Below, in pieces: positions 10,501 through 19,012 of a stretch of 23,304 bases of DNA (its first letter is position 1; each line of letters begins with the position of its first letter). Under the pieces are notes generated by a model. The model saw nothing but the letters and a program-made list of their open reading frames with translations. It searched no databases and was not told the DNA's origin. Origin of the DNA: Cochliopodium minus (lineage: Eukaryota > Discosea > Himatismenida > Cochliopodiidae). The stretch covers positions 8,117-31,420 of the forward strand of contig JAMYWO010000237.1 of NCBI GenBank assembly GCA_024220525.1, in the 5' to 3' direction. Made by a program: the position numbers and the translations under genes.

Positions 10501-10638
10501 TTTCCTAGACCCCTTATCTATCAGACACTTTCTATGCTCTTCTCGCCTAACACTAACTCGAAATATTTTGTCATTTTTGATGGGTTTTATGGAGAAGATG
10601 AAGAAAGTGAAGAGAAAGATGAATTTAGTTTGTTCTGA
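7501..10638 (+). CDS. Large ankyrin-repeat protein, single exon, 1045 aa
   Basis: One uninterrupted open frame from ATG 7501 to TGA 10638. The frame is open two codons further upstream, but only from a TTG. About 24-26 degenerate ankyrin repeats fill residues 30 to about 910. The recurring unit is 'I-x-x-L-L-[IV]-[ED]-x-K-[SAV]-[DE]-[LI]-N' with 'TPLH-x-x-C-x-N-x-[NK]-[ILV]-[ST]-x-E'. Spacing is mostly 33-38 residues, longer than the canonical 33 because the loop before the next helix is extended (for example NKNVSFEMIKFLVESKAEL). The last ~130 residues have no repeats and resemble the end of the ankyrin gene at 174-753; the tail is acidic (EDEESEEKDE). I see no signal peptide, membrane segment or enzyme domain, so it is probably a cytosolic scaffold of unknown partner. 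Lack of introns contrasts with its neighbours. It begins 178 bp after AP-4 epsilon and ends 41 bp before the CD36-like gene. Confidence 0.85.
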   Translation: MKKKIIDINTIDWNEITLEIIQNLAKCGSLEQKDTDLNTPLHLMCRNNKATFDMIQCMVNYNSDVNAINDEGEIPLSIALQNKNITTDAIKLLVNNKSDINILSKSKKNMLHYACINENMTIESIDMIIDKCDVNLKDKSSKTPFMNALNNLKSEVIKHFIKKSSKTLDVHKFKEQLYFRSIFRLIDRDRMRKKNSLHYALSNKRVSSETIKYLLQKKVNLNEENKNIEKPLHTATKNNQIDYETIKLLIENKAELEDYDINGSTPLHNYCQNLNLSEEILCCLLESKSDINSLKELKTPLIFACENKSVTLEIVKCFFEYKVDLRCEKNISSFKTAIENKNTSLEIIQYFIEKQEDLNSLEIVHNICKSRFISVDLLRSLVLKKADFNVKNKESISPLFFLCGNNKISVEILNFLVENKVDLNEIQQEKFKGNNVLHLFFRNKTISNDVLMYLLQNKVSINLLNQNNFTPFMKACSNKNVSFEMIKFLVESKAELDMVDNYELPILNFVCMNKNVNIETIKLLHLLNPKLVDRWKYSTDLPLYTACSNPSTSLEIVQFLIDTSYSRFDMKPIELAYKTFSDTQILKYLISNLDFKPNPFFQFVCQNYNEKSSDLISYLIDCKLDLNGIDEHHRTPLHFLVENIKTKNIPVETIKLLIEKKSDLNLLDYEGNNILMSLLNIDPTNFDLIQFMIDYKADINVKNYKGKAPIYVALEKLTSENVKYFLDQKIEITTEERCDNKTLQQYNRKFLGNSPSFKLLKFLVERKSNLNIQSHFSPSPLYYFYVDRYFPISLSKFLIDNKSDVNIKYGFKGNTFLHFESESSFPDVDAVQLLIDSKANLDIQNSEKKTPVHFICQNNKKKFDILDLFINNKADLNIADERNVLPLEHLLHNPSITPKTLKRMLDSKAIISREKTINVPPEVSIKYPKEIFQILLYQTQYNFTNLNQKLDQSILCLFEDYTNSKFWSVKTNKFFPLDTQKMIKYVLLCFKAKFKNERPIFPRPLIYQTLSMLFSPNTNSKYFVIFDGFYGEDEESEEKDEFSLF

Positions 10639-10679
10639 AAGAAAATTTAAAAATATATAAAAAATTGAAATAAATTAAT

Positions 10680-13600
10680 ATGCCTACTGCTCGAGGTTCA
10701 GCATGCATGTAAATTTCATAACTTACTCATATTTTTGAATATCATTATTTTTTACTACTTAACGCCATACAGCGGTTGTGGGATACTGTTTCTCATCATT
10801 GGGATCATCCTTTCTGTTGGTGGCTCCATCTTTTTCAAATACGATCTTGACAACATCTTGAAGAAAGATATCAGCAAGAATGTTCTCACTTTATCTCCCT
10901 CATCTCAATTCTGGCAGAATTGGATTAATCAAGGAGGCAAATAAAACCAAAAATAAAATTATATAATCTCATTTTACTTATTTACAATTGTAATTTTATA
11001 TAGGTCCATTTAATGTATCTTTCTATGCTTATGATCTTTTAAATGTCAACGAAGTATTGTTAGGCAAAAAAGCAAATTTCTCATTAAAGGGTCCTTATTC
11101 ATATATACAATACGAAGAGTTGACAGATATTCAATTCAGCCCAGATAATGAAGAAGTATCATATAATTACTTTACGTAAAAAAAAAATTCAGAAATATAA
11201 AATATTCAATTGAAAATTCAAAATATGAACATAAATGTTCATCAAACATTAATAAGCCTAATAATTTATTTTTCACAGAAAATAAAATTGAAATTTGTTT
11301 AAAACAAAAACTCTTTAGATATTATGTTCTGAATGATTACGAAAACGAGAAAAATAAGGTGCATCCAAACACAGATATCATCACCAACATCAATCCTGCC
11401 TTTTTGGCAGTGCTCATCAATGCGGGAAGCGAATTGAATCTTCTATTCGCATTAGGAGTGTACACATTGGATGAATATTTCATCTGGGGACAACAAAATC
11501 TTATGAATTTTTCATTAGCAAAAGAAAATTCATTTGTATTGAACTCCAGAATCGAAAATGTGATCTCCAATTTGCAATCCAACTATAATTTGTCCAAGGA
11601 AGTTGCCACTGAGACCTTCTTTTCCATCTGGGCCAATGCTACTTCTCCTCCAACTCAATATCCATCTATTGATTGGACTGGATTGTTGCTCAGTGATGGA
11701 TTAAGTGCATCAGGTAAATTTTCAAAGAATATTTTTCTCTTGTGATAAAAGATCATAAAATTATATTTTATTTCAATTCCAAAATTTATTATCTTCTTTT
11801 AAAATTATAAAATCAAATAATTTTAAAAAACATTGACAAATACATCTTCTTATTCCAATCAAGATTAAAAATTCTTTTTGTTAGGAATTTCCATTGAGTC
11901 TGCAACCAACTTGTTGGGAAACACAGACAGCCTCGCGCTCTTGAACAGTAGCCAAAGCTCCTGGTCTCCATGGGGCTGGATTCTTAACGGAAACACAACA
12001 TACACTCAAAGTGTCGCTTCTCACTTTGCACTCACAACATCCCAAATGAACCAAGTGGTGAACTGGTTGTCCTTTTTCACAACATTTTATACTACCCCTC
12101 ACATTTTGGAGTATTATGATCTCAAACAACTTTCTGACGTGGTTTACTCTCAGTATGCTTCTTACACTCCTCTCGGTATTTCAATTGCTCACGTCGATCC
12201 TCCTATTCAATATCAATGGGATCATACTGTTGAGTCTGCTCAAAGTACAGTTGTTTATGACTCTATTGAACAAATGAAAGCTGTCTTCTCAAATGGTCCT
12301 TACAATTTGAGGTAAAAAATGATAATGAACATCTGTCTAGATTTAGTCAAGAATATTTTAAAAAAATTACAATCTAAATAATAAAATTATAATAATATTC
12401 AAAATTAATTAATTTTATTTTCAAAATAGAAATGGTACCAATTATGCCCTCTTCCTCCAAACTGCTTTGTCTAATGAACCTAACTACACCATTTTTGGTT
12501 TGTCATTTAATCAAGGGCAAAACCTTTCCAATCAATTTGGTAATTAACTTTGGAGACTATTTCTCTCTTAAAATTTAATTTTAAATACTTTTTTTAAATA
12601 TTTTTTTAAATACTTTTTTTAAAAGAGTCTTATGTTCAATTTTCACCAAATTATCTCTCCAGCTGGATGAACTCTGGAAAAACTGGATTGTAAAAAAATG
12701 TTTATAAAAAATAAAAAGTATAAATAATATTCATTTGAAAAATTTCAAACAAAAAATATCAAAAAAAAAATTTAATATTCATTTTTTACTAATTAATCAA
12801 AAAGGTTTGTCACCCAATCAGTAAACAACTGGATCTTTGGCTGCACAGACCAACTTGTAAATGTCCTCGAACCAGGATCCGCATGCGGTTTGCAGGTCAA
12901 CAACACCTACCTCCCAGGCAACAACGTCGTCAAGACAGGTAAGACCAACATCACCAACATCCAAAGATACATCCAATGGCATGGTTTGACCGAGATAGAG
13001 GGAATCTGGGCTGAGACTGTTCCTATTCATGGTTATACCGAGTATGGTCAATTCAAGCCTATGCTAGAAAAAGATGAAGGTTTTTAAAATTTGTTGAAAA
13101 TAATAATTTTAATTTGTTCATTGAATTTTTTAAAAAAAACATACAATTATTATTTTCATCTAGCGATTTTAACATTGAAATATATTTTAAATTAATATTT
13201 GTTTATATCATATTATATTTTATTTTAAATAATACATTAATTTGGAGATCAATACTATTAAGATATATAAATTTGAAAAGAGAAATCCAAATTATAAAGT
13301 TTTTTATCAAAATTCAAAAAACCATCTTTCCTGATAAATAGATTCATTTTCTCTGAAAAAAGTTTTAAAAAAACTTTTTTTATTCATTTTCTAGTTATCA
13401 CAACTTGGGACGGCTCCACACTCAGAAACATCAACTTTCAACAAAATGGAAAGTTGAACGTACATGGTGTTCCTGTTTATGACTACTTCATGCCAAACGA
13501 AACTTTTGCAGCAAGCGAACTTTTCAATCAACCTAATATCTCTGGTAAGAAATTTATTTTTTATTTTTTATTTTATTTCTGATTATTTTGATAATTATTT

Positions 13601-14334
13601 TTATTTATTTTTATTTTTTAATATTAGGTGTTGCCAACATGACAGCTTCGTCTCAAGGTGCCCCCATTTACTTGGGCTTTTTTGATTTGATTGGTGTTCC
13701 TGCAAAATACTCCACCGATAAAATTAACGGTTTGAACCAAAACCTTTCTAATGCCATCACCCATTTACAAGGTAAACTTTTTATATTTTTTTTTAATATT
13801 TTATTTTTTATTTTTTATTTTTTATTTTTTATTTTAATATTAAATTTCATTTAATCAAATTTTTATTTTTTAAATTTTTTTTTTGAAGTTGAACCTTACT
13901 TGGGTCTCGCTATGAGTGCTCAAAAGAGAATGCAAATCAACAGTTTTCTCTCAGAGTACATCGTCACAAATTTTTTGAATTCCCAATATATCAAATACAA
14001 TACTGTGTTGAACGAAGTGTAGTCAAAAAAAAAATTAATTTCACTTTTTATTATTTTTTTTATTTTTTTTATTTTTTATTTTTCATTTTATTATTTTTAT
14101 TAAATTTTAATTAAAATTTTTAGATTTTATCCACTTGTTCAAATTGAATTGAAGGCTGAAGCTACCAAAGCACAAGCTGATCAAATCAAATCCGCTCTGT
14201 TCGTCGCCATTTACAGAGATACCTTCTTCTATTCTTTCCTAGGTGGTGGTATCGGCTTGGCCATCATTGGAATCATTTTGTTGGCTGTCGGAATCCATCA
14301 ATACAAAAACAGGGACTACATTGCTATTAATTAA
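10680..14334 (+). CDS. CD36/LIMP-2 family membrane glycoprotein (12 exons, 756 aa)
   Basis: Family members are two-pass scavenger-receptor or lysosomal membrane proteins that bind lipids or deliver lysosomal enzymes. Exons: 10680-10708, 10773-10936, 11004-11175, 11319-11713, 11885-12311, 12430-12539, 12626-12689, 12805-13079, 13395-13544, 13628-13771, 13889-14018 and 14124-14334; every phase agrees. MPTARGSAC leads into an N-terminal membrane helix (about 10-31), then SPSSQFWQNW, the family core NVSFYAYDLLNVNEVLLG and GPYSYIQYEE, many N-glycosylation sequons, and VFYPLVQIE before a C-terminal helix (about 724-744). The cytosolic tail HQYKNRDYIAIN contains YIAI, a YxxΦ sorting motif suited to lysosomal targeting. 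It is longer than animal CD36 (about 470) but near the size of amoebozoan LIMP-like proteins. Exon 1 has only 29 nt, so ATG 10680 rests on frame continuity. Intron 2 uses a GC donor. Intron 8 (13080-13394) is long, AT-rich and otherwise featureless. Confidence 0.85.
10937..11003 (+). other. GC-AG intron in the CD36-like gene
   Basis: The coding frame reaches TAA just after GGAGGCAAA. Splicing at GGAG/GCAAAT to the acceptor TATAG at 10999-11003 gives NQGGPFNVSF, exactly the family pattern. No GT donor near this point keeps the frame, so a GC donor is the simplest reading. Confidence 0.7.
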
Positions 14335-14564
14335 AAAAAAAAATAAAAAATAAACAATTTAATTAAATTTATTAATTAAAAAAACAGAATGAGAATGGGA
14401 TTGAAGAAAAATTGATTTTATTGTTTTTTGGGAGCAATTGATTTTAATACTCTTTTTTTTCAGGGATCTTTTCAATTGTTGATTGGTATATTGAAGAGAT
14501 CTCTTCAATTAAAAAAAAAAAAAAAAAAAAATTGTAAATACCCTCTATTTATATATCAAAGCTA
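14335..14564. other. Intergenic region upstream of eIF2B delta
   Basis: 230 bp between the CD36-like stop and the eIF2B delta ATG. It contains a perfect 20-bp palindrome (14490-14509) followed by a 20-nt A-run (about 14511-14530), about 35 bp upstream of the ATG. A partial echo, GATCTTTTCAATTG, lies just before the palindrome near 14465. No gene is visible. Confidence 0.5.
14490..14509. repeat. Perfect 20-bp palindrome upstream of eIF2B delta
   Basis: ATTGAAGAGATCTCTTCAAT is its own reverse complement. A one-mismatch copy lies in intron 2 of the same gene at 14858-14877. It could be a binding site for a dimeric factor or a chance repeat in a low-complexity setting. Confidence 0.6.
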
Positions 14565-16254
14565 ATGTCTAATACGATTGGCTATGAAGAAAGTTTCATC
14601 CAATTCGAGGAGAAATTGGATAAAAAAATCGAAGAAGAAAAGAAAATCAAAAACACCAAAAGAAAAGAATCCCTCCCTGAGTAATCAATTCAATTGACAA
14701 AACATTAATCTCTTCTTTCTCCTTTAATATATCTTATATATTCCTTTAATATAGAAACGTAGAAAAAAAGAGTGATGAGAAATCCGCTCCTACAAGAAAA
14801 TATACCAAAGAAGAAAGAAGGGAATTCGCAAAGGTAAAAATTAAGATTTTTTTTTTTATTGACGAGATCTCTTCAATAAAATATTATTAAGCCCTTAAAT
14901 ATATCACAATTAACAATATCATAAGAGATAATATTCTGAATACATCCGAAGAATAAATTAAAAAATACTACTCAGTATGTATTATTGAGAATGTGATATT
15001 GATAAAATGAGAATAGAAAATTATGTGATTAAATCTGCTCCATAATTTGATTTTTTAAATCTGGCTCAGATATAAATAATAAGATTTAAATTATAAAGAT
15101 TTGATAAAATTAACAAAAATAAAAAAATGAGGAAGATCTTCTTGATAATATTCTTCCTTTATCTAATTTTTTATGAAATGAGAGAACAATCCTTATTATC
15201 TTTTTATTTTCTGAAAAAAAAAAAAAAAACAGAAAAGCCAAGAGAAGAACCAAAACAACAACAGCCAAGGAGGAAACAAAGGGAACAATCCAAAGGGAAC
15301 AACTGAAAAAACCACCTCGGAAAAACCACCAACGCAACAAAACAACAAGCAAAACCAACAAAACATCAGCAACAACAACAACAAGCAGCAACAAAACATC
15401 AAGATCATTCAGCAAAACACAAAGCAGAACCCTGGCGTCAATAAGCAGCAGCAGAAGCAGCAGCCTCAGGGCAAGAAGGAGGAGAAGAAGGACATTTCCA
15501 ACACCAACATCGTCAAGCTTTTCTCCCACTTGAATCCCCAGTACGAGAAGATCTACCTTGGTATATAAAAAATTCTTTTTTATTAATTTTCAATCTTTTT
15601 TTTTTTGTAATTTATTTAGAAAAATTAATTTTTTAAAATCCAAAAAAAAAAATAATTATTTTTAAAATTTTCATTTCAAATATTTCAATATTTTAAAGTC
15701 CAAAATAAAAATTAATTATTTTTTATTAATAATTTTCATGAATTATTTTTGATTTTTTATTTTGATTTTTTGATTTTATTTATCTTGTTCATGTCTCAAC
15801 CAAAATCTTACAGGAGCAGAAGAAGGGAAGAAAAGTACCACATTAGAAACAAAGGACATCCACCCTTCCATCATCAAAATAGCATTAAAGTACTCCGACA
15901 AATCCATCTTGGGATCCAACAGCAGATGTATCGCCTTGTTGCAAGCTTTCAAGGAGGCAATCAATGATTTCCAAGTCACTGGCTTGAAGACTTCCATGAT
16001 CAACTCTTGGTACCTCCAGTTTGAGCAGTACCAAAAGAAGCTCGTTCAATACATTGGTAATTAAACAATCATCCTTTTTTTTTATTTTCATTTAAATTAA
16101 CTTTTGTTTATTTTTGTAATTTAATTTTTATTTTTATTTTTTTATTTTTTATTTTATTTTTTTATTTTTATTTTTTATTTTTTAATGTTTTTATCCTTTT
16201 ATTTTTACTTTTATTTTTTATTTTTTATTTCAAATTTTTTATTTTTTATTTCAA

Positions 16255-16286
<32 letters not shown>

Positions 16287-17739
16287 ATTTTTTATTTTTT
16301 ATTTTTTCTTTGTTATTTTTTAATTTTATTTAAAATATTTTAATCAATTTTTAAATTTTATTTTTGATTTTTGTTTTTTATTTGATTTAAATTTTAAAGG
16401 CTTGTTTCTGAGATTTTTGATTTTTTTATTTTTTATTTTTTTTTCCTTTCATTCAACTTTTCAATTAATTGTAGTGCAATACAGACCAATATCCATCTCA
16501 ATGGGAAACTCAATCAATTTTCTCAAAAAGAAAATTTCAGAGTTGGCAGGGAAGAAGGAGCACGAGTGCAAAACTTACCTCAACGAGCAAATCGACAAAT
16601 TCATCGATGAGAGAATCATTGTTGCCCATGAACTCATCACCAAGCACGCTGACTCGAGAATTGTCAATGGAGACGTAACAAACAAAAAATATTTAAATTA
16701 TTTTTTATTTTTTTTTTCACTTTTTATCATTATTTTTTTATTTTTGATCATTTTTTATTTTATTATTATTTTTTTTTATTTTATAATAAAAATATCAAAA
16801 TTTAAAAAGAAAAAATTTTTTTGAATGATAAACAAAAATACCATCACCAAGAATAATTTTTTCATAAATTATTTTAAAGGTAATCGTGATTTATGCTGCT
16901 TCTTCAGTAGTAGAACAAACCATCGTCAGGGCCTTTGAAAGTGGAAAAAAGTTTGAGCTCATCATTGTTGATTCTCGCCCTAACTTGGAGGGTAAAAAAA
17001 AATTTTATTTCTTTTTTTTTAAAAAAAATTTTTTGATTTTATTTATTCATTTTTTTTTATTTAATAAAAAAAGGTAAATCCATGTTGAAACGCCTCACAA
17101 AAAGAAAAATTCCCGTCACATACATCTTTCTCAATGCAATTTCCTATGTAATGAAAAGGGCAACTAAAGGTTTTAATTTTTTATTTTTATTTACATTTTT
17201 ATAAAAATTTATTTTTATTTTTATTTTCATCCATTTTTATTTTATTATTTCTGTTTCAGTTTTTCTTGGTGCTTTCTGCTTGCTTTCAAATGGTAACCTC
17301 GTATCTCGTTGTGGTGCTTCCATCGTGGCCTTGATGGCAAAAGAATACAACATTCCCGTCATTCTTTTATGTGAGTCTTACAAGGTATCACTTGCATTTT
17401 TTTTTTTTAAATAAAAATTTAAATTTTTAATTTTTATTTAATTTTTTTTCATTTTTAAAAATTAATTATTATCATTTTTTCTAGTTTTCAGAAAAAGTTC
17501 GTCTAGACAGCATTTGCGATAACGAGCTTACTGATAGAAAAAATTTGTTGGGATGTTCAGGAGACGAACTCTTGTCGCCCAACTGGGAATCAAACGAGAA
17601 CTTGCAGCTTTTGAACCTCGTTTACGATCTCACACCTATCAACTTCATCACCATGGTCATCACAGAGTTCGGTGTCATCCCTCCTTCCAGTTGTTATGTC
17701 ATCATTAGAGAATACACTGAAGAAAACTTATACAATTGA
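14565..17739 (+). CDS. EIF2B4: Translation initiation factor eIF2B subunit delta (9 exons, 517 aa)
   Basis: Regulatory subunit of eIF2B, the GDP/GTP exchange factor for eIF2. Exons: 14565-14680, 14755-14833, 15233-15560, 15814-16056, 16475-16674, 16880-16991, 17074-17169, 17260-17384 and 17485-17739, all in phase. The N-terminus is charged, with KYTKEERREFAK matching the delta-type 'kaERR' segment. A Gln/Asn/Lys-rich stretch follows (about residues 66-155). The conserved domain starts at IVKLFSHL and continues with IHPSIIKIALKYSD, SRCIALLQAFKEAI, RPISISMGNSINFLKKKI, VIYAASSVVEQ, IIVDSRPNLEG, VTYIFLNAISYVM, SRCGASIVALMAKEYNIPV, LNLVYDLTP and ITEFGVIPPSS. Length is almost that of human delta (about 523). 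Intron 2 (14834-15232) is AT-rich and carries a second palindrome copy. Intron 4 (16057-16474) is nearly all T/A microsatellite. The gene converges with the ATG4 fragment. Confidence 0.93.
14858..14877. repeat. Second copy of the AGATCT-centred palindrome, in eIF2B delta intron 2
   Basis: ATTGACGAGATCTCTTCAAT differs by one base from the perfect palindrome at 14490-14509. A shorter related palindrome, GAAGATCTTC, occurs further along the same intron at about 15132-15141. Confidence 0.55.
16070..16395 (+). repeat. T-rich microsatellite-like intron (eIF2B delta intron 4)
   Basis: Most of this stretch is irregular tandem ATTTTTT/ATTTTT units on the sense strand, with two nearby copies of a TTTTATTTCAAATTT-type string around 16225-16260. 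It lies between a GTAATT donor at 16057 and the TTGTAG acceptor at 16474. No other content is visible. Confidence 0.75.
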
Positions 17740-17930
17740 TTTGTATAACTTTAAAAAATCATAATATTTAAAAAATCATTCAAATTTTCTGTGGTCAAAA
17801 AATAATAAAGAAAATAGCACAATTTTTACTTACCAATCATTATCACCTCAATTAAGTTGATTTTTTTGATTTATATCTGTATTAATTATTTAAATTTGAT
17901 CAAAAATAATTTATAAATTTTTTTGTTTTA
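17740..17930. other. Convergent intergenic region, eIF2B delta / ATG4 fragment
   Basis: 191 bp between two facing stop codons. It is AT-rich, with AATAAA-type strings on both strands as expected for two 3' ends. No reading frame or RNA gene is recognisable. Confidence 0.5.
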
Positions 17931-18782
17931 TTATATCAGAACAATATCATCAAAATCATCGATATTGGTTGTTGAATGTTCGTTGGTATTGTTGTCATAA
18001 ACAGGATGGACATCGTCACAACTAAAAATCAAAATGTCAAAGGGCTTTTTGTTTTTAATGTTGGTGTAGAACTCTTCAAACTTCTTGAAGTCCCAAAAGT
18101 AGAATCCTATGGACATGGAGGGGTCGATGTCTATCAAGTTCATCTTTCCCAGTTGAGAAGCTTGAAATGACTAACAAAACAAATTTTAATTAATGAACTT
18201 TAAAAAACATAAAAAAAAAAAAATAACAATTATAAAATAAAACAAAAAAAATAACAAAAATAAACAAAATATAATGATGTCAATAAAATTAATTTTAATT
18301 TTTTTTTTTTTACTCTGGGGTCGAAGTCTTTGTCCATGCGGAGGGTGGGCTGATTAAAATGAGGGTCCAAATAAAAAACACTGTCGCCCTGATAACCAAT
18401 GAAATACAGAGAAGAGTTGACACGCCCTCCGATGATCCCACAAAACCCCTATTAAAACCGAAAATTAAACAAAAAAAATGAATAAAAAAAAAGTTATAAA
18501 ATGTTTTAATAAATTGAAAAAAATAATTAAAATAAATATGAAAAATTGTTTTTAAATTTGTTTTTAAATTTTTTTTAAAAAAATACCTCCATTTCGAATA
18601 TACGTTTTAGAGGTTCTAGATACTTCTCGTTGGTGATATCTAAACCGAGTCTCAGTGGAATGAGGAGAAGAAGGGAGGTTTTTGGGTCGATAAGGAGGTT
18701 TTGGACTTTGTCCTTGTAGATAACACTGTCCTCTGCTGTGTATATTTTCAGATCGAATTTTTCTTGACTGTTAACAATTTCT
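17931..18782 (-). CDS. ATG4: ATG4 autophagy cysteine protease, C-terminal part only (3 exons)
   Basis: ATG4 (peptidase family C54) processes and delipidates ATG8. Exons 18782-18587, 18448-18314 and 18170-17931 encode about 190 residues. Visible family features are LLLLIPLRLGLD, FCGIIGG, SSLYFIGYQGDSVFYLDPH (with the catalytic Asp and His of the C54 triad) and IDPSMSIGFYF. The acidic tail DDFDDIVLI contains FDDI, an F-x-x-I pattern like the C-terminal LC3-interacting motif of animal ATG4B. The N-terminal half with the catalytic cysteine (the GWGCM-type motif) is nowhere in the window. The exon directly upstream belongs to sulfite oxidase. The first exon needs two bases from the preceding exon with its best acceptor (TTTTTCAG/A), whereas the sulfite oxidase donor supplies one. 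So this is a gene fragment in an odd context, not a complete protease. Confidence 0.85.
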
Positions 18783-18829
18783 CTGAAAAAAAATGAATAA
18801 AAAAATCTTAATTTAATTAAGTGAAACAA

Positions 18830-19010
18830 CTAAATTTTTAAAAATAAAAAATAAAACAAAAAATAAAAAATAAAAAATGGCAAAAATTTTAAAATATAAA
18901 AAAAAAACAAAAAATAAAAAATAAAAAATAAAAAATAAAAAATAAAAAAATAAAAAATAAAAAAATAAAAAATAAAAAATAAAAAAATAAAAATAAAAAA
19001 TATTTTTTAT
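18830..19010 (-). repeat. AT microsatellite at the sulfite oxidase/ATG4 junction
   Basis: On the plus strand this is mostly tandem AAAAAAT/AAAAAT units, i.e. T-rich on the sense strand of the flanking genes. It fills most of the apparent intron 19012-18783. A similar sequence occurs at both window ends and in several introns, so it is a plausible point for assembly or recombination error. Confidence 0.8.
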
Positions 19011-19012
19011 AC

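Noticed and set aside
13801-13854. Hydrophobic C-termini of several open frames in the CD36-like and eIF2B genes read as membrane segments
   Set aside because: They come from reading through donors into T-rich introns (TTT/TTA codons), not from real exons.
14834-15232. Small RNA gene (snoRNA or tRNA) within eIF2B delta intron 2
   Set aside because: I found no tRNA cloverleaf and no paired C/D or H/ACA boxes; only weak inverted similarity around 14905-15000.
15110-15529. Leu/Val-rich open frame on the minus strand
   Set aside because: It is the reverse-strand reading of the CAA/AAC-rich exon 3 of eIF2B delta, so the composition is an artefact.
16070-16395. CRISPR-like or regularly spaced repeat array
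   Set aside because: The units are contiguous A/T microsatellite of irregular length with no unique spacers, in a eukaryotic intron.
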